DNA from: Lentzea aerocolonigenes
GTDB taxonomy: Bacteria; Actinomycetota; Actinomycetes; Mycobacteriales; Pseudonocardiaceae
Length of the DNA: 16,060 nt
Direction of reading: 5' to 3'
Assembly (NCBI RefSeq): GCF_000955955.1
Contig: NZ_JYJG01000284.1
Coordinates: 1 to 16,060, forward strand
The notes beneath the pieces were generated by a model. The model was not told the origin of the DNA and did no database searches. It worked only from the letters and a program-made list of their open reading frames with translations. Made by a program: the position numbers and the translations under genes. Positions 1 to 7,430 of this stretch are shown piece by piece (the first letter of the stretch is position 1; every line of letters starts with the position of its first letter).

Positions 1-11
1 ACGAATCCGGT

Positions 12-71
12 CGGCACCGCCGCGGGTGCATGAAGGCGAGCGCTGGCTGCCTCGCTATGGTGGCGGTGCCG
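12..71. repeat. 10-bp inverted repeat at left edge
   Basis: CGGCACCGCC at 12-21 is the exact reverse complement of GGCGGTGCCG at 62-71. A shorter GCGAG/CTCGC pair (36-40, 51-55) lies inside, so a nested hairpin is possible. It could be the terminator of a gene to the left of the window. There is no T-run after it, and chance G/C-rich pairing cannot be excluded. Confidence 0.3.
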
Positions 72-740
72 CCTTCACGCGGGATTGAGTGACAGCGAGG
101 CGCAGCCTGTTCGGCTGATGGCGGCGAAGACCATGTTCCGAGTGCCGCACAACGATCCGATCGAGTCTCTCACCTGCAATGAGGAAGAGATGGCAGGATC
201 GTGGTCGTCGGCCTGGTGGGTCCTGAGTGCGACTCGCCCGTTGAATTCACGGTTACGCACAGGCGAGCGGGCTCAGGTTCCCTCGGTTGCGCCCGCAGGC
301 TGGTTGGCCTGGGCATATTCATCGGCAAGTGGGTAGGCAGGTCCGAACAAATGGACAACTGACCCGAGCAGCTCAGGAGTAGGGCCATCGCGAACAACGC
401 ACCACTCCTCCAATCCGCCGAGTTGGTTGCGCTGTCGTTGTTCGACGGTGGCCCTGGATCGCGTAGGTCGGTTACGGCGTCGTAGGTCAGGTTTCACTCA
501 TCTTGAGGGTTGCTCGTGGACCGCACGCTCGTCGGTACGCTGGCTGCTGGTGGGTCGCGCGATGCCTTCTGAGGCAGAGTCCGGCGATGAGCGTGGTCCA
601 CATCGATCTGGTCTGTCCGGCAACGGTGCACGATGCTCTCAGGTGAGAACGCATGGTGAAGCACTGCGCGGAAAGTGGACAAAAGCTGGTCATCGGCGAT
701 TGAATGGTTCAATCCAATTCGGGGCCGTTTGTGGCTCGAT
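72..740. other. No convincing gene; spacer upstream of kinase operon
   Basis: Several short open frames exist on both strands, but none shows a recognisable family, a good ribosome site or consistent codon use. The most protein-like stretch is a minus-strand frame at 273-497 with a Trp-Cys-Val-Val-Arg-Asp-Gly segment. It has no visible start signal, and the reading does not continue sensibly beyond its ends. Base composition looks less G/C-rich than in the genes that follow. I see no RNA gene here. Confidence 0.5.
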
Positions 741-771
741 TTGACGGCGTGGTCACCCTATCGAGTAAGTT
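741..771 (+). promoter_or_regulatory. Candidate sigma-70-like promoter of the kinase-helicase operon
   Basis: TTGACG at 741-746 is a close match to a -35 box. TAAGTT at 766-771 fits the TANNNT -10 pattern, with a 19-base spacer that is slightly long. A start site near 778 would leave a leader of about 25 bases before the GTG at 804. This is inference from motif matching only. Confidence 0.4.
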
Positions 772-803
772 GTACGCTCAACCACACGAACTGGTGGAGC
801 ATC

Positions 804-1586
804 GTGAGTGCGAGCGATTTGCTGGGGGACCACCCGCGACATGACCAGAAGGCCTACCGGTTAGGACATCGCCCACTGGGGCGCGGCGGTCAGGCGGAGG
901 TGTATCCCGCCGAGCACAAGGCGACTGGTGTCCAGGTGGCGCTCAAACGGCGGAGGTCGTGGAACGTTGAGGCCGTGGCCAGGATGCAACGGGAGATCGA
1001 GTTCGGCCAGTTGTTGCCAGGCAACGACCACATCATGCCCGTGTTGGACTTCGGCTTGAAGCACGACTGGTTCGTGATGCCTCTGGCACATGGCAATGCC
1101 GAGGACGCACGTTCCTCCCTGCTGGACGACGCCGCACTCACCACGCTTGTCTTGGCCGTCTGCTCGGCGTTGGAGGCGGCCCACGACGAGGGCTGGCTGC
1201 ACCGCGACCTCAAACCCGCCAACATCCTGCTGGTCGACGGACGCTGGACGGTCGCCGACTGGGGACTCGGCCGGCGGCCGCGAGGGGACACGACGTTCAC
1301 TGGCCGTACCAAGACTGGCGAGTTCCTCGGCAGCGAGGGCTTTGCCGCCCCGGAGCAGGCAACGGACGCGCATCGAGCCACGGCCTGCGCTGATCTCTAC
1401 AGCCTTGGGCAGATCATCGGCTGGGCGCGGACCAGCCGGACTCCGAAGCAGGGTTCACCGCTCGTGCCGGACGAGGAGCCGTGGCGGTCGGTCGTCATCG
1501 CCGCGACGCGGAAGGAGCCGGCTGCCCGGCTGCAGACCGCGCGTGAGTTTCGCGAGATCATGAATGTGAGGACCCGGCGCGCGTGA
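804..1586 (+). CDS. Stand-alone Ser/Thr protein kinase
   Basis: This is a compact cytoplasmic Hanks-type kinase of 260 residues with no extra domain or membrane segment. Visible landmarks are a glycine-rich loop (GRGGQAEVY, 26-34), the ATP-anchoring lysine in VALK (K48), and the catalytic loop HRDLKPAN (H133, D135). Next come a metal-binding motif written DWG instead of DFG (D152 kept), an APE-like AAPEQ, and the helix-F aspartate in ADLYSLG. All residues needed for phosphotransfer are present. I chose the GTG at 804 because GGTGGAG lies just upstream (793-799); an upstream ATG at 675 would add 43 residues that look non-coding. A TTA leucine codon (861-863, L20) is unusual in such DNA. The stop overlaps the next gene's GTG start, so the two are translationally coupled. 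Kinase assignment is firm. A defence role is inferred from the neighbours. Confidence 0.88.
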   Translation: MSASDLLGDHPRHDQKAYRLGHRPLGRGGQAEVYPAEHKATGVQVALKRRRSWNVEAVARMQREIEFGQLLPGNDHIMPVLDFGLKHDWFVMPLAHGNAEDARSSLLDDAALTTLVLAVCSALEAAHDEGWLHRDLKPANILLVDGRWTVADWGLGRRPRGDTTFTGRTKTGEFLGSEGFAAPEQATDAHRATACADLYSLGQIIGWARTSRTPKQGSPLVPDEEPWRSVVIAATRKEPAARLQTAREFREIMNVRTRRA

Positions 1587-4500
1587 TGGACTCCATTGCC
1601 GGCAAGTATGTACTGGTGGACGAGCCTCCCAGGACCGGCGGTTTCGCCAGTGTCCACAAGGCTTTCGACATCACCGCCCAAAAGCTCGTGGCGGTGAAGC
1701 TGATGAGCCGCACGGAGGACCCGGTCCGTGAGCAGGCGGTCGTCCGCGAGATGGAAAGCCTCCGCAAGCTCAGCCACCCCAACATCATCAGGTTGAGGGA
1801 CGCCGGGTTCGACGAGAGCCGCGACGTGCACTACCTCGTCCTCGACTGGGTCGAGGAGTCGCTCGCCGAGGTGCTGGAGGCCAAGGCCAGCTATGAGTGG
1901 GACGACCTCGCCGGTCTGCTGGCCGAACCGCTCGTGCAAGCGCTGTCCTATGCTCACCTCAACGGCGTCGAACACCGCGACATCAAGCCGAGCAACATTC
2001 TCATGTCCGACGGCGGCATGCCGTTGCTGGCAGACTTCGGCATTGCGAAGGTCCGGCAAGGAGTCGTCAGCGAGCATACGCTGATGAGGTTCGGGTCCGG
2101 CCCGTACTCACCTCCCGAGGACGATGGCGAGGTCAAGTACGTCCGTGACGTGTACTCGATGGGTGTGCTGCTGATCCAGGCGATGCATCAGGCACGGCTG
2201 CGTTCCCGCGCCGACGTGGAGCCCGCTCTCCAGGCCGTCAACATCCCGCCCGACGTGCGGAAGCTGCTCGGCAGATGCGTGCATCTGGACTATAGCGAAC
2301 GACCGGCCAACGGCGCGGTGCTCGCTGATGAGCTGAAGAACGTCCTGCTCGGGCGTTCGGTGCTTCCGGTCGCGAGCCGCAGTACTGTCTGGCTCAGTCT
2401 GACCAACGCGGCGCGGCGACAGTTGCTGGAACATCCGGAGGCGGCGGGTGGCAGCGCTGAGGCAGCCTTGCTGAACGACCTCAACGAGGACGTGTTCGTC
2501 GCCTATCGCTTCGATACCGGCAAACGTGCCGCCGACCGCACGGTCGTCTTCATCGCGGGAAAGCGATGGAAGTTCACGCTCAAACTGGACAGCCCGCTGG
2601 CGCTGGTCGTCACGGGTGCGCGGGCGCCCGAGTACGAGGAGCTCGAGCGGTTCCGCAGAGCCGCGTTGAACGTCGCCGAGTTCGCGGCCTGGGTGTGCTC
2701 GGAACCGCGGAATCGCGTCCAGGCCGAAAGCGGTCGGCACGACCTGTTGAGCGCCCTCGACGCCTTCGAGGAAGAGAAGCAGGCCGTCCGCACGGGGGAC
2801 CTCTCTACAGGCTATGACGGCCTGGACATGCTCCAGGAGTGGAGCAGGGTCCTGCAGGCGCGGGAGGACCTGGCCCGCGGCTCCAACCGGACGCTGAACT
2901 ACAGCAATCGCGTGGTCCGTGGCCGGGAGGTCGACCTGGAGCTGCGCGACCCCGTCGAGGAAGATCTCGTCGGCACGGATTGGGAGATCGTGGCCAGGGA
3001 TTCGCGCCGGGTGGTGGCGTACGGCCAGATCATCAACCAGGACAGCGACTCTGTCACCCTGCGCAGCAAGACTCCGATCGGAGCGCTCGAACGTAGCGGC
3101 GGCCTCCGGCCGTTCCTGGGCCCGTCCCGCAAAGCGCTGCAGCGTCAGCGAGACGCGTTGTCGGCATTGCGCAACGGGACGGCGGCCCGCCCTGAACTGC
3201 GGGCCAGGATCCAGAATCCCGCCGAGGTCGAAGCCCCGATACCGCGCAAGGTGGACGACTGGGTCGGGACCCTCGACGACGGGAAGAAGAAAGCGGTCGA
3301 GGCTGCACTCGGCGTGCAGGACGTCCTGCTGGTCGAAGGGCCTCCCGGCACGGGCAAGACCGACCTCATCGCGGAGATCGTCTTCCAGTCGCTGAAGGAA
3401 CGGCCTAACTCCCGCATCCTCATCGTCAGCCAGACGCACGTCGCGGTGGACAACGCCCTGACCCGCCTCGAACAGGCGGGGATCGAAGGCATCGTCCGGC
3501 TCGGGCACCCCGACGACCCGAGAGTCGACAAGACCGTGAGCCACCTGCTGCTCAACCGCAGGATGACGAAGTGGGCGGAGGGCATCCGCCGCAACGCCCA
3601 GCGGTACCTGGAGAAGGTCGCGAACGAGCGCGGCCTCGACCTTCGCCACCTGCACGCGGCGTTGTCGCTGAGGCAGCTGGCGAAGGTGGTCAAGGAGCGG
3701 AACGACGTCGAACGCGAGATCGAGCGCAGGGTCCGCAGCAACGACACCTCCGCTCTGGCCACGTCCCTGGAGATCGTGGAGGACGACAGCGATCTCCAGG
3801 AACGGGTGGACGACCTCGCACTGCGCTACGATCAGCTCCACGCCGAAGCCGCAGAACACCTCGCGGGAGACCTGACCCTGCACGCCGACATGGCGGTGGA
3901 GGACGCCCTCTCGGCCGCGGGCGCGCTGCTCGGCACCTCGGTTTCCGCTCAGCGCCTGCTCGACCTGGTCGGGCTGCAGGCGGAGTGGCTGCAGCGGACC
4001 GCGACTGACAACCGCCTAGCCGAGGCGTTTCTCGGCACCGCGCGGGTGGTCGCCGGAACCTGCATCGGTTTCGTCGGGCAGGCGGCGGTGCGCAACCTCG
4101 AGATCGACCTGTGCATCCTCGACGAGGCATCGAAGGCCACCGCGACAGAGGCGATGGTCCCGCTGTCCCGATCGCGCCGGGCGATTCTCGTCGGCGACAA
4201 CAACCAGCTTCCGCCGCAGGAAGAGGAACTGCTCAGGTCGACGGAGATTCTCACCGATCACGGCATCGACGAGGATCTGGTGAAGGAGACACTCTTCAAG
4301 TGGTTCTCCCACCGGTTGCCCGAGCACTCGAAGTTCCTCCTGCGCGACCAGTACCGCATGATCCGTCCGATCGGCGACATGGTGTCGACCTGCTTCTACA
4401 GAGGCGAGCTCAGCTCGCCCCGCACTGATGGGCTGCCCGGCCTTGAACTGCTCGGCAAGCCCGTCCTGTGGCTCGACACCTCGCGACTCGGCGAAGAGCG

Positions 4501-4993
4501 GCGAGAGGATCGCGGGCCGGGCGGGATCAGCTACGCCAACCGCGCCGAGGCCCGGATCATCTTCACTCGGTTGGAGACACTGGAGATCGCCATCGAGAAG
4601 GGCATCGTGAGCACGCCTGGCGACTCCGGCAAGCTGGAGGTCCTGCTCATCGCTCCGTACCGGCGGCAGGTGGAGGAGATGCGACGTCGGCTGTCCCTGC
4701 GGCGCTTCACCAGGTTGCAGGTCGACGTGCTCTCGGTCGACGCCGTGCAGGGAAGGCAGTGCGACGTCGCGATCTTCTCGGTCACCAGGAGCAACCACAA
4801 GCTCAGCCTCGGCTTCCTCGGAGCGGAGAACTGGCGGCGCATCAACGTCGCCGTGTCGCGGGCGAGGTTCGGTCTGACGATCGTGGGTGACGCGGAGTTC
4901 TGCCAGTCAGCCAACGGTGCGCTGCGGGACGTGGTGCGCTATATCGGAGAACACCCTGACGACTGCGACGTGCAGGCGGTGGAGAATGCTTAG
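1583..4993 (+). CDS. Ser/Thr kinase fused to UPF1/DNA2-like SF1 helicase (Mokosh MkoA-like)
   Basis: This 1136-residue two-enzyme protein has its kinase at residues 8-260: Gly loop RTGGFASVH, K39, HRDIKPSN with D133, DFG at D151, and PPE in place of APE. Residues 266-430 form a domain I do not recognise. Residues 430-560 resemble the beta-rich stalk region of UPF1-type helicases. The helicase follows: Walker A GPPGTGKT (586-593), a helical coiled insert (about 660-790), Walker B DEAS (847-850), motif III GDNNQLPP (871-878), RDQYRM (921-926), motif V with AVQGRQCD (from about 1054), and motif VI AVSRAR (1090-1095). Both enzymes look active. Such helicases unwind RNA or DNA. As I recall it, kinase-helicase plus a PLD partner is the published type I Mokosh anti-phage layout. 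The start is the GTG that overlaps the previous stop; an ATG follows directly at 1586. The end overlaps the next gene. Confidence 0.9.
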   Translation: MMDSIAGKYVLVDEPPRTGGFASVHKAFDITAQKLVAVKLMSRTEDPVREQAVVREMESLRKLSHPNIIRLRDAGFDESRDVHYLVLDWVEESLAEVLEAKASYEWDDLAGLLAEPLVQALSYAHLNGVEHRDIKPSNILMSDGGMPLLADFGIAKVRQGVVSEHTLMRFGSGPYSPPEDDGEVKYVRDVYSMGVLLIQAMHQARLRSRADVEPALQAVNIPPDVRKLLGRCVHLDYSERPANGAVLADELKNVLLGRSVLPVASRSTVWLSLTNAARRQLLEHPEAAGGSAEAALLNDLNEDVFVAYRFDTGKRAADRTVVFIAGKRWKFTLKLDSPLALVVTGARAPEYEELERFRRAALNVAEFAAWVCSEPRNRVQAESGRHDLLSALDAFEEEKQAVRTGDLSTGYDGLDMLQEWSRVLQAREDLARGSNRTLNYSNRVVRGREVDLELRDPVEEDLVGTDWEIVARDSRRVVAYGQIINQDSDSVTLRSKTPIGALERSGGLRPFLGPSRKALQRQRDALSALRNGTAARPELRARIQNPAEVEAPIPRKVDDWVGTLDDGKKKAVEAALGVQDVLLVEGPPGTGKTDLIAEIVFQSLKERPNSRILIVSQTHVAVDNALTRLEQAGIEGIVRLGHPDDPRVDKTVSHLLLNRRMTKWAEGIRRNAQRYLEKVANERGLDLRHLHAALSLRQLAKVVKERNDVEREIERRVRSNDTSALATSLEIVEDDSDLQERVDDLALRYDQLHAEAAEHLAGDLTLHADMAVEDALSAAGALLGTSVSAQRLLDLVGLQAEWLQRTATDNRLAEAFLGTARVVAGTCIGFVGQAAVRNLEIDLCILDEASKATATEAMVPLSRSRRAILVGDNNQLPPQEEELLRSTEILTDHGIDEDLVKETLFKWFSHRLPEHSKFLLRDQYRMIRPIGDMVSTCFYRGELSSPRTDGLPGLELLGKPVLWLDTSRLGEERREDRGPGGISYANRAEARIIFTRLETLEIAIEKGIVSTPGDSGKLEVLLIAPYRRQVEEMRRRLSLRRFTRLQVDVLSVDAVQGRQCDVAIFSVTRSNHKLSLGFLGAENWRRINVAVSRARFGLTIVGDAEFCQSANGALRDVVRYIGEHPDDCDVQAVENA

Positions 4994-6263
4994 TGCGGAA
5001 ATGCTGCTCACCAAGCGGTTCAGCGGTGATCGTCCAGGTCTCGACCTGCTCGGGATCGAGAAGGCCGCAGTGCCGGTCACCGTGGTGGCCACCGACGTGC
5101 TCGCGCAGGAGGCCAAACCGCTGCCGCTGCTCGACGAGTTCGTGCTCCGGCTGCTGAAAGCCGAGGTCGGCGGGGCCGTGGACATCGCGGCTTTCCTGGG
5201 CCTGGACCAGAAGCTCGTCGACGCCGTGGTCGCCGACCACTTTCGCGAGGGAGCGCTCGTGGTCGGACCAGCGCTGGGGCAGCTGACGCTGACCGCACGG
5301 GGGCGGAGGCTGGCGGACGAACTCGAGTCGATCAGGCCGATCCAGAAGAACTTCAAGCTCGCCTTCGACCGGCTCACCTGGTCGGTCGCGGACTACGAAC
5401 CCCGCGACCTGGTGACGAAGTCCGCTGCTGTCAATGAAGGTTGCGTGTTGCTTCCGGCTCAGCGCACGACCCGCATCAAGGCGCCGGACGTCACTCCCGC
5501 CGCGGTGAACTCGATCCTGAAGCGGAACGACCGAGGCCGAGGCGGCTCGATCGACGTGCTCGACGTCATCGACGTGACGCCGTCGATGCACAGGTACCTG
5601 GTGGTGAACCTGCTGATCTACGGTGACCAGGACCGAGGAGAGGTCGAGACCGCGATCATCGTCGATGGCGACCACAGCGACGTGCACAACACAGCGCTCG
5701 GCACGCTGGGTGGTACGGACAAGCTCGGCTTCACAGTCGCGTCCGCCGTGTCGTACACCCCGCTGCCGCCGCACCTCGAAGCCGAAAGGGTTTATCCCGC
5801 GCCAGGAACGTTGTTCGAGGAGAACTCTCCGCGAGTCCGCGGGATCCAGTTGTTCGAGCATCAAGCCGCGCTGATGACCGCGCTCGAGACCGCCAAGGAC
5901 CGGCTATTGATCTCCACCGACGAGGCCACCTCGTCTGTTGTGGACTCCCACTTCCTCGCCAAGCTCGAACAGAGGTTGCGAGCCCGCGTTCGAGTGGATC
6001 TGGTGTTCTCAAGGTGCGGAAGGGAGGTTCAGACCGAACTCGACCGCCTCGCTCGCCGGTACCGCAGATTCAGAATGCATCGTCCTGAAGGCAGCGCCAC
6101 GAACACATTGGTGTTTGACGGGAACTGGGTCGTCTCGGAGTTCCCCTGGTTGTCCTTCCGTGGAGCGGGGCTGCCGTTCCGTGACTACCAGGGCACGGTG
6201 GTGGCAGTGCCTGAAGAGACTGATCGCGCGTACGTTCAAGGGCTCGCGCCGTTCGAACCCTAG
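4986..6263 (+). CDS. Winged-helix and PLD-like protein (Mokosh MkoB-like, HKD degenerate)
   Basis: A protein of 425 residues. Residues about 47-115 look like a winged helix, ending in LTLTARGRRLADEL. The C-terminal 140 residues fit a phospholipase-D-like fold: an opening helix-strand unit (LFEHQAALMTALETAKDRLLIS, in two parts from about 289), the VRVDLVFS strand, and a final TLVFDGNWVVSEF-PWLSFRG segment. In active PLD nucleases the last part reads HxKxxxxD...GSxNW. Here the aspartate (D378) and WLSFRG are kept, but the positions of His and Lys hold A371 and N373, and GSFN is replaced by SEFP. Active nucleases of this family cleave nucleic acid; this one may be inactive, or may use H365 or another residue. 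The ATG at 4986 overlaps the helicase stop by 8 bases; an in-frame ATG at 5001 is possible. The PLD call is by motif and context. Confidence 0.75.
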   Translation: MLSAEMLLTKRFSGDRPGLDLLGIEKAAVPVTVVATDVLAQEAKPLPLLDEFVLRLLKAEVGGAVDIAAFLGLDQKLVDAVVADHFREGALVVGPALGQLTLTARGRRLADELESIRPIQKNFKLAFDRLTWSVADYEPRDLVTKSAAVNEGCVLLPAQRTTRIKAPDVTPAAVNSILKRNDRGRGGSIDVLDVIDVTPSMHRYLVVNLLIYGDQDRGEVETAIIVDGDHSDVHNTALGTLGGTDKLGFTVASAVSYTPLPPHLEAERVYPAPGTLFEENSPRVRGIQLFEHQAALMTALETAKDRLLISTDEATSSVVDSHFLAKLEQRLRARVRVDLVFSRCGREVQTELDRLARRYRRFRMHRPEGSATNTLVFDGNWVVSEFPWLSFRGAGLPFRDYQGTVVAVPEETDRAYVQGLAPFEP

Positions 6264-6283
6264 CGTCTCGAGTCGCTGGTCCG

Positions 6284-6454
6284 ATGACGGACGACAAGGT
6301 GGTCAAGATGATCAGTTTCGCGGTCAGCCCAGACGCCTCCGGCAGGTCCACTGTGACGGCACAGGTCGAGTTCGGAGCCCAAGTGAATCGTGGCGGGTAT
6401 CGCGCCATGCCATGGCATGGCGCGATACCCGTGATCAGCAGACCAGGCCGGTAG
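6284..6454 (+). CDS. Possible small or truncated ORF after the PLD gene
   Basis: A 56-codon frame beginning MTDDKVVKMISFAVSPDASG starts 20 bases after the PLD gene stop, on the same strand. For its first 32 or so codons the third positions are nearly all G or C, as in the flanking genes. The bias fades just before the frame enters the 38-bp palindrome, which then supplies most of its tail. I recognise no family and see no strong ribosome site. It may be a fourth operon gene cut short by insertion of the palindrome, or a chance frame. Confidence 0.35.
   Translation: MTDDKVVKMISFAVSPDASGRSTVTAQVEFGAQVNRGGYRAMPWHGAIPVISRPGR
6394..6431. repeat. Perfect 38-bp palindrome
   Basis: Half-site CGGGTATCGCGCCATGCCA (6394-6412) is followed directly by its exact reverse complement (6413-6431), with no spacer and no mismatch. 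The bases just outside (G and T) do not pair. Transcribed, it would fold into a hairpin of about 17 pairs, so it could terminate the kinase-helicase-PLD operon, whose last firm stop lies 130 bases upstream. No T-run follows. Other possibilities are a dimeric regulator or recombinase site, or a small mobile palindromic element. The palindrome is seen directly; its role is inference. Confidence 0.9.
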
Positions 6455-6694
6455 CACGCGCAGCACCCGACATGTGGCCGGCGCCGGCCGTGCGCCTGGC
6501 TGCATTTGCCGGCACGTCAGCGCGGGCACGCCATTCGCCGTCCGCGCCGAGTCACGCGAACCGCTGAGCCGGATCAGGACGCAGCTACCTCCTGACCGCG
6601 CCGCGAATCGGTTCTCACCGCAGCGGAAGGGCTCGCGGTGACACGGACTAGATTCCTGGGTGCGAGCCAAGCCGGTGGCTTGCCAAGCTGGGCG
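6455..6694. other. Gene-free stretch between palindrome and pseudogenes
   Basis: Open frames here are short or are extensions of the decayed minus-strand reading to the right. I see no start signal, conserved motif or RNA gene. Confidence 0.45.
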
Positions 6695-6946
6695 TTCACG
6701 AACGCGGTCGCGCTTACAGTCCTCGACGACGAGCTGCGCGTACCGGATCGGCTCCTGCGCAACGCATCCGCGGTAGACGACGGGGTCGAGCGCGATGTTG
6801 GCGCGCAGAAGCCGTACAGCGAGACCTGGCCGGCTCGTCCAAGTTGTTGATCGCTTGGATCGAGCCGATCGCCGCAGGTCCGGTGGAGGCGAACACGACG
6901 TTGATGTTGTTGTGGCCCTGCAGCATCTCGGTGACTTCGATGTCGA
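6695..6946 (-). pseudogene. Remnant of a sugar ABC transporter substrate-binding protein
   Basis: Read on the minus strand, three consecutive frames together give a recognisable C-terminal part of an RbsB-type periplasmic sugar-binding protein. The first is EMLQGHNNINVVFASTGPAA then IGSIQAIN (about 6946-6834), the second GQVSLYGF (about 6831-6809), and the third ALDPVVYRGCVAQEPIRYAQ then LVVED (about 6800-6705). This follows the family pattern: a strand with 'VFA(S/T)', 'A.G...Ai', 'vsl.GFd', then '.vaQ.P...G'. At least two frameshifts are needed to read it, and the N-terminal half is missing, so no functional protein is made. The break at about 6946 abuts the nucleoside hydrolase fragment on the other strand. 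Family identity is my pattern reading and should be tested by a translated search. Confidence 0.6.
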
Positions 6947-6950
6947 CGGG

Positions 6951-7430
6951 TGCCTCGTCGATACGAACTTCGGCTACGACCCCGAGGCCGCTTCGATCGT
7001 CATGAACAGCGGGGCGGCACTGACCCACGTGCCGATGGACGTCACCACCAAGACCCTGCTATCTCAGCACGATCTGCACCGGCTCGAACGCATCGACAAC
7101 CGATTCACGCGATACCTGGTGCCGACGTTGCGCCCCTGGCTGAGTTACCTGGAAGCGACCAGAGGTCTCAGCGGAATGCTGCTTCACGACGTGGTGGCGG
7201 TCGCGCTGTTGCTAGATCCATCCTTCGCCGCCTTCCGCCCCAGCAGCAGCCTGCACATTGAGCTCGCTCCCGGACCGTTCCGAGGCCGCGCGGCACGATG
7301 GACACCTGGCGCACTTCAGAACCAGGTGGCGCGGACGACTCACGAACCACCACCTGTCGACGTACTCGTCAACCTCGACAACACCTACCTCGTCCACTTG
7401 ATCACAGAGGTCCTGCGGAGGGTCGACTGA
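6951..7430 (+). pseudogene. C-terminal fragment of an inosine/uridine-type nucleoside hydrolase
   Basis: From about 6957 the frame reads VDTNFGYDPEAASIVMNSG, then VPMDVTTK, later LLHDVVAVALLLDP, and ends VLVNLDNTYLVHLITEVL. These match the second half of IunH-type nucleoside hydrolases: the N-(F)-x-x-DPEAA segment, the LDVT strand, and the HD.xAV.xxLDP motif carrying a calcium-binding aspartate. The family is normally about 310-320 residues and begins with a DxDxGxDD calcium/catalytic motif. That N-terminal half is absent here. The frame stays open upstream to 6795, but that part is the antisense of the sugar-binding-protein remnant and is not homologous. It is therefore a truncated gene that cannot form the active site. 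The partner genes suggest a lost nucleoside or ribose uptake and salvage locus. Confidence 0.65.

Noticed and set aside
1..25. Possible 3' end of a tRNA gene (CGAATCC followed by GGTCGGCACC)
   Set aside because: The T-loop would need TTCGAAT, but the visible second base is A, not T. The acceptor part lacks CCA or a pairing partner in view.
273..497. 74-codon minus-strand frame in the left spacer
   Set aside because: A few stretches look protein-like, but no start signal, no partner and no family is visible. Kept only as a note in the spacer entry.
675..803. Upstream ATG as start of the first kinase
   Set aside because: The added 43 residues are tryptophan-rich and unlike coding sequence, and they would cover the likely promoter. 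GTG 804 has a good ribosome site.
2108..3883. 591-codon open frame on the minus strand
   Set aside because: It is the antisense of the kinase-helicase gene, which has unmistakable motifs throughout. Long antisense frames are normal in such G/C-rich DNA, and this one has no family features.
804..6263. BREX (PglW-type kinase) or DISARM interpretation of the operon
   Set aside because: Kinase, helicase and PLD parts occur in those systems, but there is no methyltransferase, PglZ-like phosphatase or DUF1998-type gene. The kinase-helicase fusion fits Mokosh better.
6795..6950. N-terminal part of the nucleoside hydrolase open frame as real protein
   Set aside because: It is arginine-rich, lacks the DxDxGxDD motif and is exactly antisense to the recognisable sugar-binding-protein remnant.
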